DNA of 38,123 nt from positions 1 to 38,123 of the forward strand of contig JAJPJC010000211.1 in the NCBI GenBank assembly GCA_021324445.1, in the 5' to 3' direction. The position numbers and the translations under genes were made by a program. The stretch comes from Isosphaeraceae bacterium. GTDB lineage: Bacteria > Planctomycetota > Planctomycetia > Isosphaerales > Isosphaeraceae. Below are positions 26,815-35,959 of this stretch, in pieces (positions within the stretch are counted from its first letter, which is position 1; each line of letters starts with the position of its first letter). The notes under the pieces were generated by a model that was given only the letters and a program-made list of their open reading frames with translations, was not told where the DNA came from and searched no databases.

Positions 26815-27285
26815 TCAACCGCGACGAGGGGATGAGGAGTGAGCGAGTGCGCCGCGCGGGGGGCGTTCGAGGGGAGAGGTGCTGTGCCGGGGATGGACCG
26901 AAGGGAGATTGGCCAGCGTCCCGGTCGGCTCCAGGCTGCCGCCCCAGTGCTGCGCGACGATCGTGCAGCACCAGGAATCGCTCGGATCCGTCGGCTCGGG
27001 CGATGGGGCCGGCGCATGGGGTAGATCGCGACCCCCGGAGCACGAGGGGCCGGAGCATGGTCCCTGGGGACGGGGATCACCAGACGCCGGATCGACCGGC
27101 TTCGCAAACGGCTCGCCCAGCAATTCCAGGCGGGAGAGCCATTTCCCGGTCGATCGGCTCAGGCTCGAGGTCACATCGCGCCCACAACTCGCCCGCGCCG
27201 ATGGAGGCGCAACTCCACCCACGACCAGGAGCAGGAATGCTCCGGCGACGCAGTGCGTCACTCGTCCGCGGGACGAAGAGGCCAT
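26815..27285 (-). CDS. GCSHLV-family small secreted protein, copy 8 (subfamily B)
   Basis: 156 residues, closest to copy 4. The signal-like segment (about 10-31) ends in A-R-A and is followed by S-C-G-R-D-V-T-S-S-L-S-R-S-T. Then come G-P-C-S-G-P-S-C-S-G, A-P-A-P-S, D-S-W-C-C, and S-T-S-P-L-E-R-P-P-R-G near the end. It shares with copy 4 a promoter-like block 48 nt upstream. It marks the right border of the amplified region. Function unknown. Confidence 0.7.
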   Translation of the reverse strand: MASSSRGRVTHCVAGAFLLLVVGGVAPPSARASCGRDVTSSLSRSTGKWLSRLELLGEPFAKPVDPASGDPRPQGPCSGPSCSGGRDLPHAPAPSPEPTDPSDSWCCTIVAQHWGGSLEPTGTLANLPSVHPRHSTSPLERPPRGALAHSSSPRRG

Positions 27286-27332
27286 GGGGGTTTTGATCGG
27301 TTGACGAGGCTGTGATCGGAGAAGCCGCTAAC

Positions 27333-27362
27333 ATGTTACCCACCGCAGGGTGGGAATTGCAA
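27333..27362 (-). promoter_or_regulatory. Putative promoter of GCSHLV copy 8
   Basis: On the minus strand TTGCAA, 18 nt, TAACAT, with the -10 end 48 nt before the ATG. The G-T-A-A-C-A-T box and its distance match copy 4. Confidence 0.45.
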
Positions 27363-27495
27363 GGGGCTAGCTCCGAGTCGCCGCGCGATCTCGCGATCTC
27401 CCGACGGCTCACAGCGCGGGCTTCGCCCGGGACCTGGGACTGGCCAGGGCCGCCTGAGGCAGCGGTCAAGAGCCTGTCTACGCGACGAAAGGGTT

Positions 27496-28020
27496 CTACC
27501 AGCCCAGCCCCTGGGATTCGCGCAGGATCTGGTCGAGCCGCCGGGCGATGATCTCCCGCCGGTTTTCCTGCCGCTTCTCGACGAGGTCCTTGAGCTTCTT
27601 GACCTGGGCTTCGAGCGCCTTGATCTCGGCCTCGTGGCGACGCTGGCGCTGGTCGAACTGTTTCTCCAGGACTTCGCCCAGCTTGGTCTTGAGCTTGTCT
27701 CGGTCGGCATCCGACCTGGCCTCGCTGAGCTGTCGAGCCAGTTGGTCGGCCTCATGCGCGAGAGCGGCCTCCTCGGGCGAGACGCGGAAAGTATATGCGG
27801 TTGCGGTCGTCACGATGGGCGTCGTGACAGGCGTCGCGACGTAATTCGCGCCGGGCGGCGGTGGCGGCGGAGGTTGCGGAACACCAGCGCCGAGGCTGTA
27901 GACGGTCGGCGTCGGCGCGTTCGGTGGCGCGGGATCGATGCGGTACGGTGTCTGAGCGGACGCGACCAGGGCCGTCGCGCCGAGCACGGCCGTCAGCATC
28001 AGGGCGAGCTTTGTCTTCAT
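27496..28020 (-). CDS. Secreted Pro-rich/coiled-coil protein
   Basis: 174 residues, not assigned to a named family. A signal peptide (1-22, ending A-S-A-Q) is followed by a linker with seven consecutive prolines (about 51-57). A long charged helix (about 80-170) contains E-A-D-Q-L-A-R-Q-L-S-E-A-R and K-A-L-E-A-Q-V-K-K-L-K-D-L, typical of a coiled coil. AGGAG stands about 8 nt before the ATG. It begins just after the kinase stop on the same strand, so it may be cotranscribed with the sigma factor and kinase genes. It probably acts in the periplasm as a structural or oligomerising part. Confidence 0.85.
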   Translation of the reverse strand: MKTKLALMLTAVLGATALVASAQTPYRIDPAPPNAPTPTVYSLGAGVPQPPPPPPPGANYVATPVTTPIVTTATAYTFRVSPEEAALAHEADQLARQLSEARSDADRDKLKTKLGEVLEKQFDQRQRRHEAEIKALEAQVKKLKDLVEKRQENRREIIARRLDQILRESQGLGW

Positions 28021-28033
28021 GGGTCATCTCCTG

Positions 28034-29555
<1,522 letters not shown>

Positions 29556-29581
<26 letters not shown>

Positions 29582-30203
29582 GATCGACCTCGCTCAGGAT
29601 CGCGGACGCTTCGTCACCCCGTTGCTCGATCCGGCGCCGCAGGCGGGCCAGCACCCGGCTGCGGGCGATGTAGACGGCGCCGGCCGAGAGGCCCAGCTCG
29701 ACCGCCACCGCCGCCGGCGGCCGGCCCTCGACCGCGGTCCGCCAGAACGCTTGCCACGTCGGCGGCGTGAACTCGCCCCGGACTTCCTCGGCGGCCCACT
29801 GAAACAGCCGCCGCCGATACTCGGCCTCGAACAAGGCCGTCGCCGACGGGTCCGCGGCCGGCTGCGCCTCGAGCAGGTCCTGGATGCTGGTGGATCCGCT
29901 GCCGAGCCGCTGGTACGGCCGCCGGGTCAGGAAGTTGACCAGCAGGTTGCGCGCGATCCGGGAGAGCCATCCCCGGAAGCTGCCCCGGGCCGGGTCGGTG
30001 TCCCAGCGGCCGACGGCCCGGGCCACCGTGCGGAACACCTCCTGGCACAGGTCGCGCGCGTCGGCGTCTTGCAGCCCCTTGCGGCGGGCCAACCGGTAGA
30101 TCAACGGCTCGTAGAGCGCCACGAACTCGCCCCAGGCCGCCGTGTCGGCCAGGTCGCGCAGCTTGACGATCAGCGAACGTCGCGTGGCAGGCGGCTCGTC
30201 CAT
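29556..30203 (-). CDS. ECF-type RNA polymerase sigma factor
   Basis: 215 residues. Region 2 (about 27-95) has F-V-A-L-Y-E-P-L-I-Y-R-L-A, D-A-R-D-L-C-Q-E-V-F and G-S-F-R-G-W-L-S-R-I-A-R-N. Region 4 (about 160-195) has P-P-A-A-V-A-V-E-L-G-L-S-A-G-A-V-Y-I-A-R-S-R-V. It directs RNA polymerase to alternative promoters. The ATG is favoured by AAGGAGG a few nt upstream over longer upstream frames that enter the inverted repeat. The last 26 nt overlap the kinase gene. Confidence 0.95.
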
Positions 30204-30261
30204 CCAACCTCCTTCCACCAGGATACACACACCCGGGGCCAGAATCTTTCTTCTTTGTCCA

Positions 30262-30397
30262 TTGTCCGTGGTCCGTGGTCCGTTGTTCGCTGACGCGGGC
30301 TGACCAGCCTGGTCTGGCAGAGACAACACACTCGAAGAGGGGCAAGGACTTTGCACCGGAGCGGCAGCTCCTACAACGGACCACGGACCACGGACAA
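30262..30397. repeat. Element bounded by a perfect 25-bp inverted repeat
   Basis: Arms at 30262-30286 and 30373-30397 are exact reverse complements. Each contains three near-tandem copies of G-T-C-C-G-T-G/T. The 86-nt centre has no open frame of note. It sits between the divergent sigma factor gene and the small membrane protein gene. Short length, terminal inverted arms and lack of coding fit a MITE- or REP-type element. Flanking target duplications are not obvious. Confidence 0.75.
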
Positions 30398-30460
30398 ATA
30401 TTGAATCCGCAGCTCAAACCGCCTACAGTGGCAAGATCTGGGGGGCTGGGGGAGGGGAAC

Positions 30461-30964
30461 ATGGGCGGGACGCGATCCCGGTCGATGCGACTGCCCCGCC
30501 TTCGGTTTACGGTCGGGGGGCTGCTGTTCGCCGCGGCGGTCCTGGCGGCGATGCTCACGCTCTCCACGCGCCCGCGCGACACGTTCGTGTTCGTCGCAAT
30601 CATTGCGGCCGGCTTGCTCATGGTCTTCAGCCGGTTATCCGGGGCCGTGGCGCGGAGCCCGCACGAGGCGATCCGGATCGCGACCGCTTACTTGATCGAA
30701 AACGATGCGGCGTTCCGCCCCGAGAAGCACATGGCCCGGGCGTACCTGGAGTTCGGCCTCCCGCGCTGGACGGTCGATTTCTACCGGGTTGATGGGACCT
30801 CCGTCGTCAAGAGGGTCGAGGTCACGGATCGCGGAGTCGTCCGCGGATCAACCTCGTTCCGCGAGGATGAGGAGGTCACGAGCCTCAAGAGGTCGGCCCC
30901 CATGCACCTCCTCGATCGGGACGGCACGGTCTTGAATGTGACAGCCAGGAACGGGCGAAGATAG
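30461..30964 (+). CDS. Small membrane protein, unknown function
   Basis: 167 residues. Two hydrophobic helices (about 17-33 and 43-58) are followed by a soluble part with H-E-A-I-R-I-A-T-A-Y-L-I-E-N-D and W-T-V-D-F-Y-R-V-D-G, loosely like a PepSY or similar small alpha/beta domain. GGAGGGG lies just before the ATG. Its last codons overlap, on the other strand, the decayed polysaccharide-export-like gene. No family is assigned. Confidence 0.75.
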   Translation: MGGTRSRSMRLPRLRFTVGGLLFAAAVLAAMLTLSTRPRDTFVFVAIIAAGLLMVFSRLSGAVARSPHEAIRIATAYLIENDAAFRPEKHMARAYLEFGLPRWTVDFYRVDGTSVVKRVEVTDRGVVRGSTSFREDEEVTSLKRSAPMHLLDRDGTVLNVTARNGRR

Positions 30965-31250
30965 TCGGCGATCTTGTCCCTCGCCTGGGATTCCGTCAGC
31001 CCCGCTACATCGACGGAACCATAGAAGCCGAGAGGATCCTGCCGTCGGACTGGACAAGCCACTTGTTGCCGAAGATCGGTCGACTGGCTACCAGGTCCTG
31101 TTTGACCTCGACCTGCAAGAAGTCGCCGGGCTGGATGACGAGCGTAGGCGTGGGTGTGCGCGTCCATCTCACCCCAGACCATGAGGCAAGCCCCACGAGG
31201 GCGACCGCGACCATGAGCGTGCGAAGCCGGAATTGCCAGCGCGCTCTCAT
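30920..31250 (-). pseudogene. Frameshifted polysaccharide-export-like protein
   Basis: The first frame reads from the ATG at 31250: a membrane helix (about 9-25), then L-V-I-Q-P-G-D-F-L-Q-V-E-V and V-Q-S-D-G-R-I, typical of Wza-like export N-domains. It then stops early. The expected continuation, L-G-F-Y-G-S-V-D-V-A-G-L-T followed by A-R-D-K-I, is present in another frame, consistent with a one-base loss near 31035. Homology fades by about 30920. GGGAG lies 8 nt before the ATG. Planctomycetes often have short standalone proteins of this type; this copy is broken unless the shift is a sequence error. Confidence 0.65.
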
Positions 31251-31377
31251 GATTCCACTCCCTGGTCAACTGACTGCGCCTCTGCCGAGGCATTGCAAAC
31301 GCCCGGCCGATCCGTCAGAATCGACCGCGGCGGATCCGCCCTGATCGGATTGACCGTTCTTCCACTGGATCGATTTC

Positions 31378-31386
31378 AGGAGGTGA
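31378..31386 (+). promoter_or_regulatory. Strong ribosome binding site
   Basis: AGGAGGTGA stands 5 nt before the ATG at 31392 and decides the start of the thioredoxin-like gene against upstream in-frame codons. Confidence 0.8.
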
Positions 31387-31391
31387 CCACG

Positions 31392-32048
31392 ATGCGCAAG
31401 ACTCTCTGGGCGATGGCCCTGATGACCCTGGTGGCGGCTCCGGCCCTGGCCGGACCGGGCAAGTACAACCACGTCATCGCCCCCGGCGATAAGGCCCCCA
31501 CCTTCTCGGGGCTCCCCGCCGTCATGGGCGATCAAGACACCTCGCTCAGCCTCGACGACATCAAGGAAGACGCGGTCGTCCTCGTCTTCCTGGCCAATCA
31601 CTGCCCGTGGGTGACGCGGGTCGAGGACCGGGTGATCGACCTGGTCAACGACTACAAGGGCAAGAGCGTCCGGGTCGTGGCCGTCTGCGTGACCCCGCTG
31701 CCCGACGCCGTCCCCGAGGGCTACAACAAGGAGTACTCGCTGAAAGACACGATGGACAAGATCCGCGAGCGGGTCAAGGAGAAGAAGTATAACTTCGTCT
31801 ATGCGCGCGACGACAGCCAGAAGATCGGCCGCGAGTACGGCGCCGTCGCCACGCCGGTGTTCTTCGTCCTGGACAAGGAGCGGAAGATCCGTTACACCGG
31901 CCTGCTCGACGACAACATCGCCGACGAGTCCAAGGTGAACAAGCGCTACGTGCGTGACGCCGTCGACGCGGTCCTGGCGGGCAAGCCCGTCGAGATCGAG
32001 GAGACCCGCGCCACCGGCTGCGGCATCGGCTACCGCAAAGCCGAGTAG
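31392..32048 (+). CDS. Exported thioredoxin-like/peroxiredoxin-like protein
   Basis: 218 residues. A signal peptide (1-20, ending A-L-A) is followed by a thioredoxin-fold domain: G-D-K-A-P-T-F, V-V-L-V-F-L-A-N-H-C71-P-W-V, and later Y-G-A-V-A-T-P-V-F-F-V-L-D, with the cis-Pro loop A-T-P. The active site has one Cys (C-P-W-V), as in peroxiredoxin-like redoxin proteins rather than CxxC thioredoxins. A late C-G-I-G could hold a resolving Cys. It probably reduces peroxides or thiols in the periplasm. It is convergent with the serine hydrolase gene. Confidence 0.92.
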   Translation: MRKTLWAMALMTLVAAPALAGPGKYNHVIAPGDKAPTFSGLPAVMGDQDTSLSLDDIKEDAVVLVFLANHCPWVTRVEDRVIDLVNDYKGKSVRVVAVCVTPLPDAVPEGYNKEYSLKDTMDKIRERVKEKKYNFVYARDDSQKIGREYGAVATPVFFVLDKERKIRYTGLLDDNIADESKVNKRYVRDAVDAVLAGKPVEIEETRATGCGIGYRKAE

Positions 32049-32098
32049 AGCCCGGGGTCAACGGCTGCGCCCTGAAGACTCGGAGGAGAGCCGGTGAG

Positions 32099-32141
32099 CG
32101 AGTGCGGCAGGGGTCGATTCCCATGACCTCCGCCGCACTCG
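32099..32141. terminator. Hairpin between convergent genes
   Basis: CGAGTGCGGC pairs exactly with GCCGCACTCG, and the inner bases extend the stem with few mismatches to a loop of about nine. It lies between the plus-strand thioredoxin-like gene and the minus-strand hydrolase gene, so it could serve both. There is no long T tract. Confidence 0.5.
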
Positions 32142-32178
32142 TCGTCTTCTCCTCTCGACCCATCCCTTCGGCGCCGGC

Positions 32179-34320
32179 TCACCTCCGCTTGGCGGAGAAG
32201 ACCCCGTCCGGGGTATTGAAGGCCAGCTCGAGGACCTTGCCGCTCCGATCGCTGACGAAATGGACGCTCAGGCCGGAGAGGCCCTTCAGGTTGAACTCAT
32301 CGTCGCGGTCCGGGACCAGTTCCCGCGGCCGGGCGCCCTTCTGCTCGAACATCAGGACGTGGCCCTGGAGCCGGACGGTCACCGTCTGCCCGGCCAGCTC
32401 GTACTCGCCGGCGAATCGCTCGAGGTACTTCGGGTCGGTGAGCTTCTTGTCGGGCTGCTTGGTAAAGACGATCGGCTTGACGCTCGGCTCCAGGGGCACG
32501 GCGACCGCATCGACGTAGCCCTTGAAGTTGGTCTGGAACTGGAGCTTCAGGTTGAGGTCATCCAGCGCCGGGTCGTTGTCGGCCTTGGGGGCGCTGAAGA
32601 CCTCGAAGTGCCAGTGCTCGAGGGTGGCCTCGATCCCGTTGTAGGTGCTGACCAGCCGGCCGTCGCGGAGTTCGACCTTGAGCGGGCCATAGCCGGGGTG
32701 CTGGTAGTCGCCGGTGTACTCCTCCAGCGGGTGGGCCGGGTGCGTGCCGGAGCGCCGCACCGTCTCTTTCTTCGTCTTGGCCTCCTTCTCGGCGGCCAGG
32801 GATTTGGTCCGGCGGTCCAGGCCCTCGGCCAGCCAGTCGATCGGCTCCAGGCCCAGCAATCGGTCGGACGCATGCTGGGCGACGAGGCCCGGCAGTGGTG
32901 AGCTATTCTTGTTGTTGAGCACGACGATCCCCAGGCCGTCGTCCGGGAACAGGCAGGTCTCGGCCGTGAAGCCGTCGATCGCCCCCCCGTGGTGGACGCG
33001 ACGGTGGCCGCGGTAGGTATCGACGCCCCATCCCAGTGCGTACGACGCGGGAGAGATCTCCTTCTTTGGCGACGGCTGGCCCGTGGTCATCTGCGGCGCA
33101 TGCAGCTCGTTGAGTACGGACGGGCTGATGATCGTCCGGCCCTCCAGCTTGCCGCCGTGGGTGTGGACCGCGACCCATCGGGCCATGTCCAGGACGTTCG
33201 AGTTGATCGAGCCGGCCGGGCCGACGTTGGTGATATCGCGGAAGGGGATGCTGCGGACCTTCCCCTCCTGCTCATCGTACGGCCGGGCGAAATCGCCGGC
33301 CTTCTGCGAGGCGGCGACCGAGACGTTGCTGGCGGTCATGCCCAGGGGCTGAAAGATCCGCGCGCGGATGGCCTGTTCCCACGAGCGGCCATCGATCGTC
33401 TCGATCAGGTAGCCGGCGACCACGAACATCAGGTTGTTGTACTGGAACTTGCTGCGCAAGGGCTCGGTGGCGTCGAGGTGGGCCAGCCGCGTGACGAGGT
33501 CCTTGCCGGTGAACCGGGCGTTGTTGTACCAGACCATGTCGTGCCGGGGCAGGCCGGAGCGATGCGTCACCAGGTCGCGCGGAGTGATCGATTCGGTCGC
33601 GATCGGGTCACTCATCCGGAAGCCCGGGAGATAGGTCCGCACGGGGGTATCCCACTCCAGCTTGCCCTCCTCGACGAGCGTCCCCATCACGAAGGTGGTA
33701 AACGCCTTGGTGCACGAGCCGATGGCGAAGAGCGTATGTGTGGTGACCGGCAGGTCCTTGGCGAGGTCGCGTTTGCCGAAGCCCTTGGCGTAGATCACCT
33801 GGCCGTCCTTGACCACGGTGATCGCCAGGCCGGGGACCTTGAAGTCCTTGATCGCCTTGGCGACGACCGCGTCGAAGCCCTCCAGCGACGACTTCGCGGC
33901 GGCGATGGGATCGGCCGCACGTTTCAGCGCCAGCTCCAGGTCCTTGCCCGCCTGCGTGAAGGTCCCCTGGATCGACGAGCCATCGGCAGCGAGCTTGCCC
34001 TTGTAGGAGGGATTACCCGGGACGTCGGCCAGCCGGAAGGCGACCTGGTCCCCCTCGATCGTGATCCCCTGAAGCGGCAGGTCGTGCGCGCCTTGCGCGG
34101 GGATCGAAATGTCGCCCGCCCAGCCGCCGGCTTTCTTGGTGAAGTCGACATCGAGCGCCAGCGTGGTGCCGCCGGTCCTGAGCGTCCCCGTCCAGTGCCC
34201 GGCGATCGAGGGAGGATCGGCGGCCAGTGCCGCCGGGGCGACCATCAGAAGCACGGTGAAGAAGAGCGGCGATCCCAGCCCAAGGCGTCGCGGCGCCCGG
34301 GCGGTCGATGGACGGCTCAT
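32179..34320 (-). CDS. Serine hydrolase, class C beta-lactamase/penicillin-binding-like
   Basis: 713 residues. A signal peptide (about 1-34) is followed by a small beta-rich domain (about 37-135, W-T-G-T-L repeat-like strands). A beta-lactamase-like domain (about 148-500) has S202-C-T-K205 (nucleophile and base), Y294-N-N296 and H444-G-G446 in place of the K-T-G box. The C-terminal part (about 540-713) has E-Y-T-G-D-Y and F-A-G-E-Y-E-L, lipocalin-like repeats common in such hydrolases. Relatives act as esterases or D-aminopeptidases; true beta-lactam hydrolysis is not implied. GGAGGA lies 8 nt before the ATG. Confidence 0.93.
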   Translation of the reverse strand: MSRPSTARAPRRLGLGSPLFFTVLLMVAPAALAADPPSIAGHWTGTLRTGGTTLALDVDFTKKAGGWAGDISIPAQGAHDLPLQGITIEGDQVAFRLADVPGNPSYKGKLAADGSSIQGTFTQAGKDLELALKRAADPIAAAKSSLEGFDAVVAKAIKDFKVPGLAITVVKDGQVIYAKGFGKRDLAKDLPVTTHTLFAIGSCTKAFTTFVMGTLVEEGKLEWDTPVRTYLPGFRMSDPIATESITPRDLVTHRSGLPRHDMVWYNNARFTGKDLVTRLAHLDATEPLRSKFQYNNLMFVVAGYLIETIDGRSWEQAIRARIFQPLGMTASNVSVAASQKAGDFARPYDEQEGKVRSIPFRDITNVGPAGSINSNVLDMARWVAVHTHGGKLEGRTIISPSVLNELHAPQMTTGQPSPKKEISPASYALGWGVDTYRGHRRVHHGGAIDGFTAETCLFPDDGLGIVVLNNKNSSPLPGLVAQHASDRLLGLEPIDWLAEGLDRRTKSLAAEKEAKTKKETVRRSGTHPAHPLEEYTGDYQHPGYGPLKVELRDGRLVSTYNGIEATLEHWHFEVFSAPKADNDPALDDLNLKLQFQTNFKGYVDAVAVPLEPSVKPIVFTKQPDKKLTDPKYLERFAGEYELAGQTVTVRLQGHVLMFEQKGARPRELVPDRDDEFNLKGLSGLSVHFVSDRSGKVLELAFNTPDGVFSAKRR

Positions 34321-34513
34321 GCGGATTTCCTCCAGCGGTGGATTGCTCGCCCCGGTTCATCCCGGAGAGCGGGCCAGGCGCAGGAACGACCGCGGACCGG
34401 ATACCAACCCGCCGGGCGGCGGGCTCATCCGGGCCGCGTTCTGTAGCAGGCATTCGCACGCAACCGGAGATTATTTCGAGCCGCGGCGGCGATGGCAACC
34501 CGTCGCCGGGATG

Positions 34514-35833
34514 TCAGGGCAACGCATACGACAGTGTCTTGCGCATCCCGTCGCGGAGCACCGTGAGGGCCACAAGATCGCCGCGGTGCTTCTGGCGGAG
34601 CGTATAGTCGAGGAGCTGCGATTCGGTCATCCGCCGGTCGATCCCGTCGAACGAGACGAGGATGTCGCCCCTCTGGAGCCCGGCACGCTTCGCGACGGCA
34701 TGCTCGCCGAATTCGCCGACGTGGGCGATCTTCAGCGCCATCCGATCCGGAGGAATCTTGGCCTGCCGCCGGTCTTCGTCCTTCACGTCATCGAGCTTCA
34801 TGCCGCCCAGGCCCAACTGCCGGAGCTGCCAGGATGTCGGCCGCCAGGAGATGTTGCCCCGCCGCCAGCCTTCGTTGAGGGTCATCGTCAGGTCGATCAA
34901 CGAGCCGTCACGGCGCACCCGGGCCGGCAGCTTCGCGGTTGCAGGGGCGTTGTGCAACACCCACTGGAGATCGGCAATCGACAGCAGCGGCTGGCCATCC
35001 AGCGCGACGATTGCGTCACCTGGGCGGAAGCCGTCGCGATCGGCTGAGGAGCCCGCGGTGACCCGCTCGATCGTCGCCATCTCCCTGGGATTCAACTTCA
35101 GCCCCACAACCTCGGGATCGGGATAGGGGTACAACACTTCGTCGGAGAACCGCTTGCCGGACGAGCGAGCCAGCCGCCGCTCCGCATCACGGATCTGGTG
35201 GCAGTGGATGCAGCTTCGCGCAACACTCCCGGCGTAGTCGAGCTCCGCTCGATATCGACCCGAGAGACTGGGATAGTCCCGCGGCGTCTGGAACCGCGAC
35301 GGCCTGGCCTGCTTGCCGGCCAGCGACGGCTTGACGATCGCCGCATTGCGGTGCATCCGCAGCGCCTCGACCATCGCCTTGCGCAGACCTTCCAGCGAGA
35401 TGTCTTGCTCTTCCGGGCGGCCGGAGCGGGTGCCGAAGCGGCCGTAGATGGTCAGGTCCGCGTCCACGAAGAAGACCGCGAGCGACAGATCGAAATCGAA
35501 CTGAAAGTGGGTCAGGTCCATGGTGTTGGCCTGGACGATCCGGACGCAGACGAATTGATCCAGCAGGTCGCGGATAATCGGGTCGCGCCGCGCGACGTCG
35601 TCGTCGAACTCCTGGCACGCCTCGCAGGGGATGCATCGGAATACGACCATCAGCGGCTTGTGGGTCTCCCGGGCGGCTCGGACCCCCTCGGCCAGGTTGT
35701 TATAGATCCAGTCCTGGGAATCGGCGAACGCCTTCCGGTCGTTCCGCACCTTGGTGTCACGATCCTGGGCCAGCACGGGATCGGACCCGAGGCCGAGCCA
35801 GACGAGAGCCAGAAGCAATGTGCGCAAACGCAT
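34514..35833 (-). CDS. Thioredoxin-like, CxxCH and double-PDZ protein
   Basis: 439 residues. A signal peptide (about 1-22) is followed by a thioredoxin-like domain (about 40-165) with V-V-F-R-C67-I-P-C70-E-A-C73. A C208-I-H-C211-H212 motif follows, which could bind haem as in c-type cytochromes. Two PDZ domains (about 245-325 and 365-435) have D-G-F-R-P-G-D-A-I-V-A-L-D-G and A-G-L-Q-R-G-D-I-L-V-S-F-D-G. No protease triad is visible, so it is probably a redox or scaffold protein. The start, 23 codons inside the open frame, was chosen for GGAGGTGA upstream and the signal peptide. Confidence 0.9.
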   Translation of the reverse strand: MRLRTLLLALVWLGLGSDPVLAQDRDTKVRNDRKAFADSQDWIYNNLAEGVRAARETHKPLMVVFRCIPCEACQEFDDDVARRDPIIRDLLDQFVCVRIVQANTMDLTHFQFDFDLSLAVFFVDADLTIYGRFGTRSGRPEEQDISLEGLRKAMVEALRMHRNAAIVKPSLAGKQARPSRFQTPRDYPSLSGRYRAELDYAGSVARSCIHCHQIRDAERRLARSSGKRFSDEVLYPYPDPEVVGLKLNPREMATIERVTAGSSADRDGFRPGDAIVALDGQPLLSIADLQWVLHNAPATAKLPARVRRDGSLIDLTMTLNEGWRRGNISWRPTSWQLRQLGLGGMKLDDVKDEDRRQAKIPPDRMALKIAHVGEFGEHAVAKRAGLQRGDILVSFDGIDRRMTESQLLDYTLRQKHRGDLVALTVLRDGMRKTLSYALP

Positions 35834-35959
35834 GCCAGTCACCTCCGAGGCGGCGCAAACCGCGCTTGGGACCGCCTGACGGCGGGACTCCAGCGGTCCC
35901 AAGCGGTAGCCGGCGCGGCGATCCCCACGAGGGTCACCGCAGTGGGCGAGAGACTCGCA

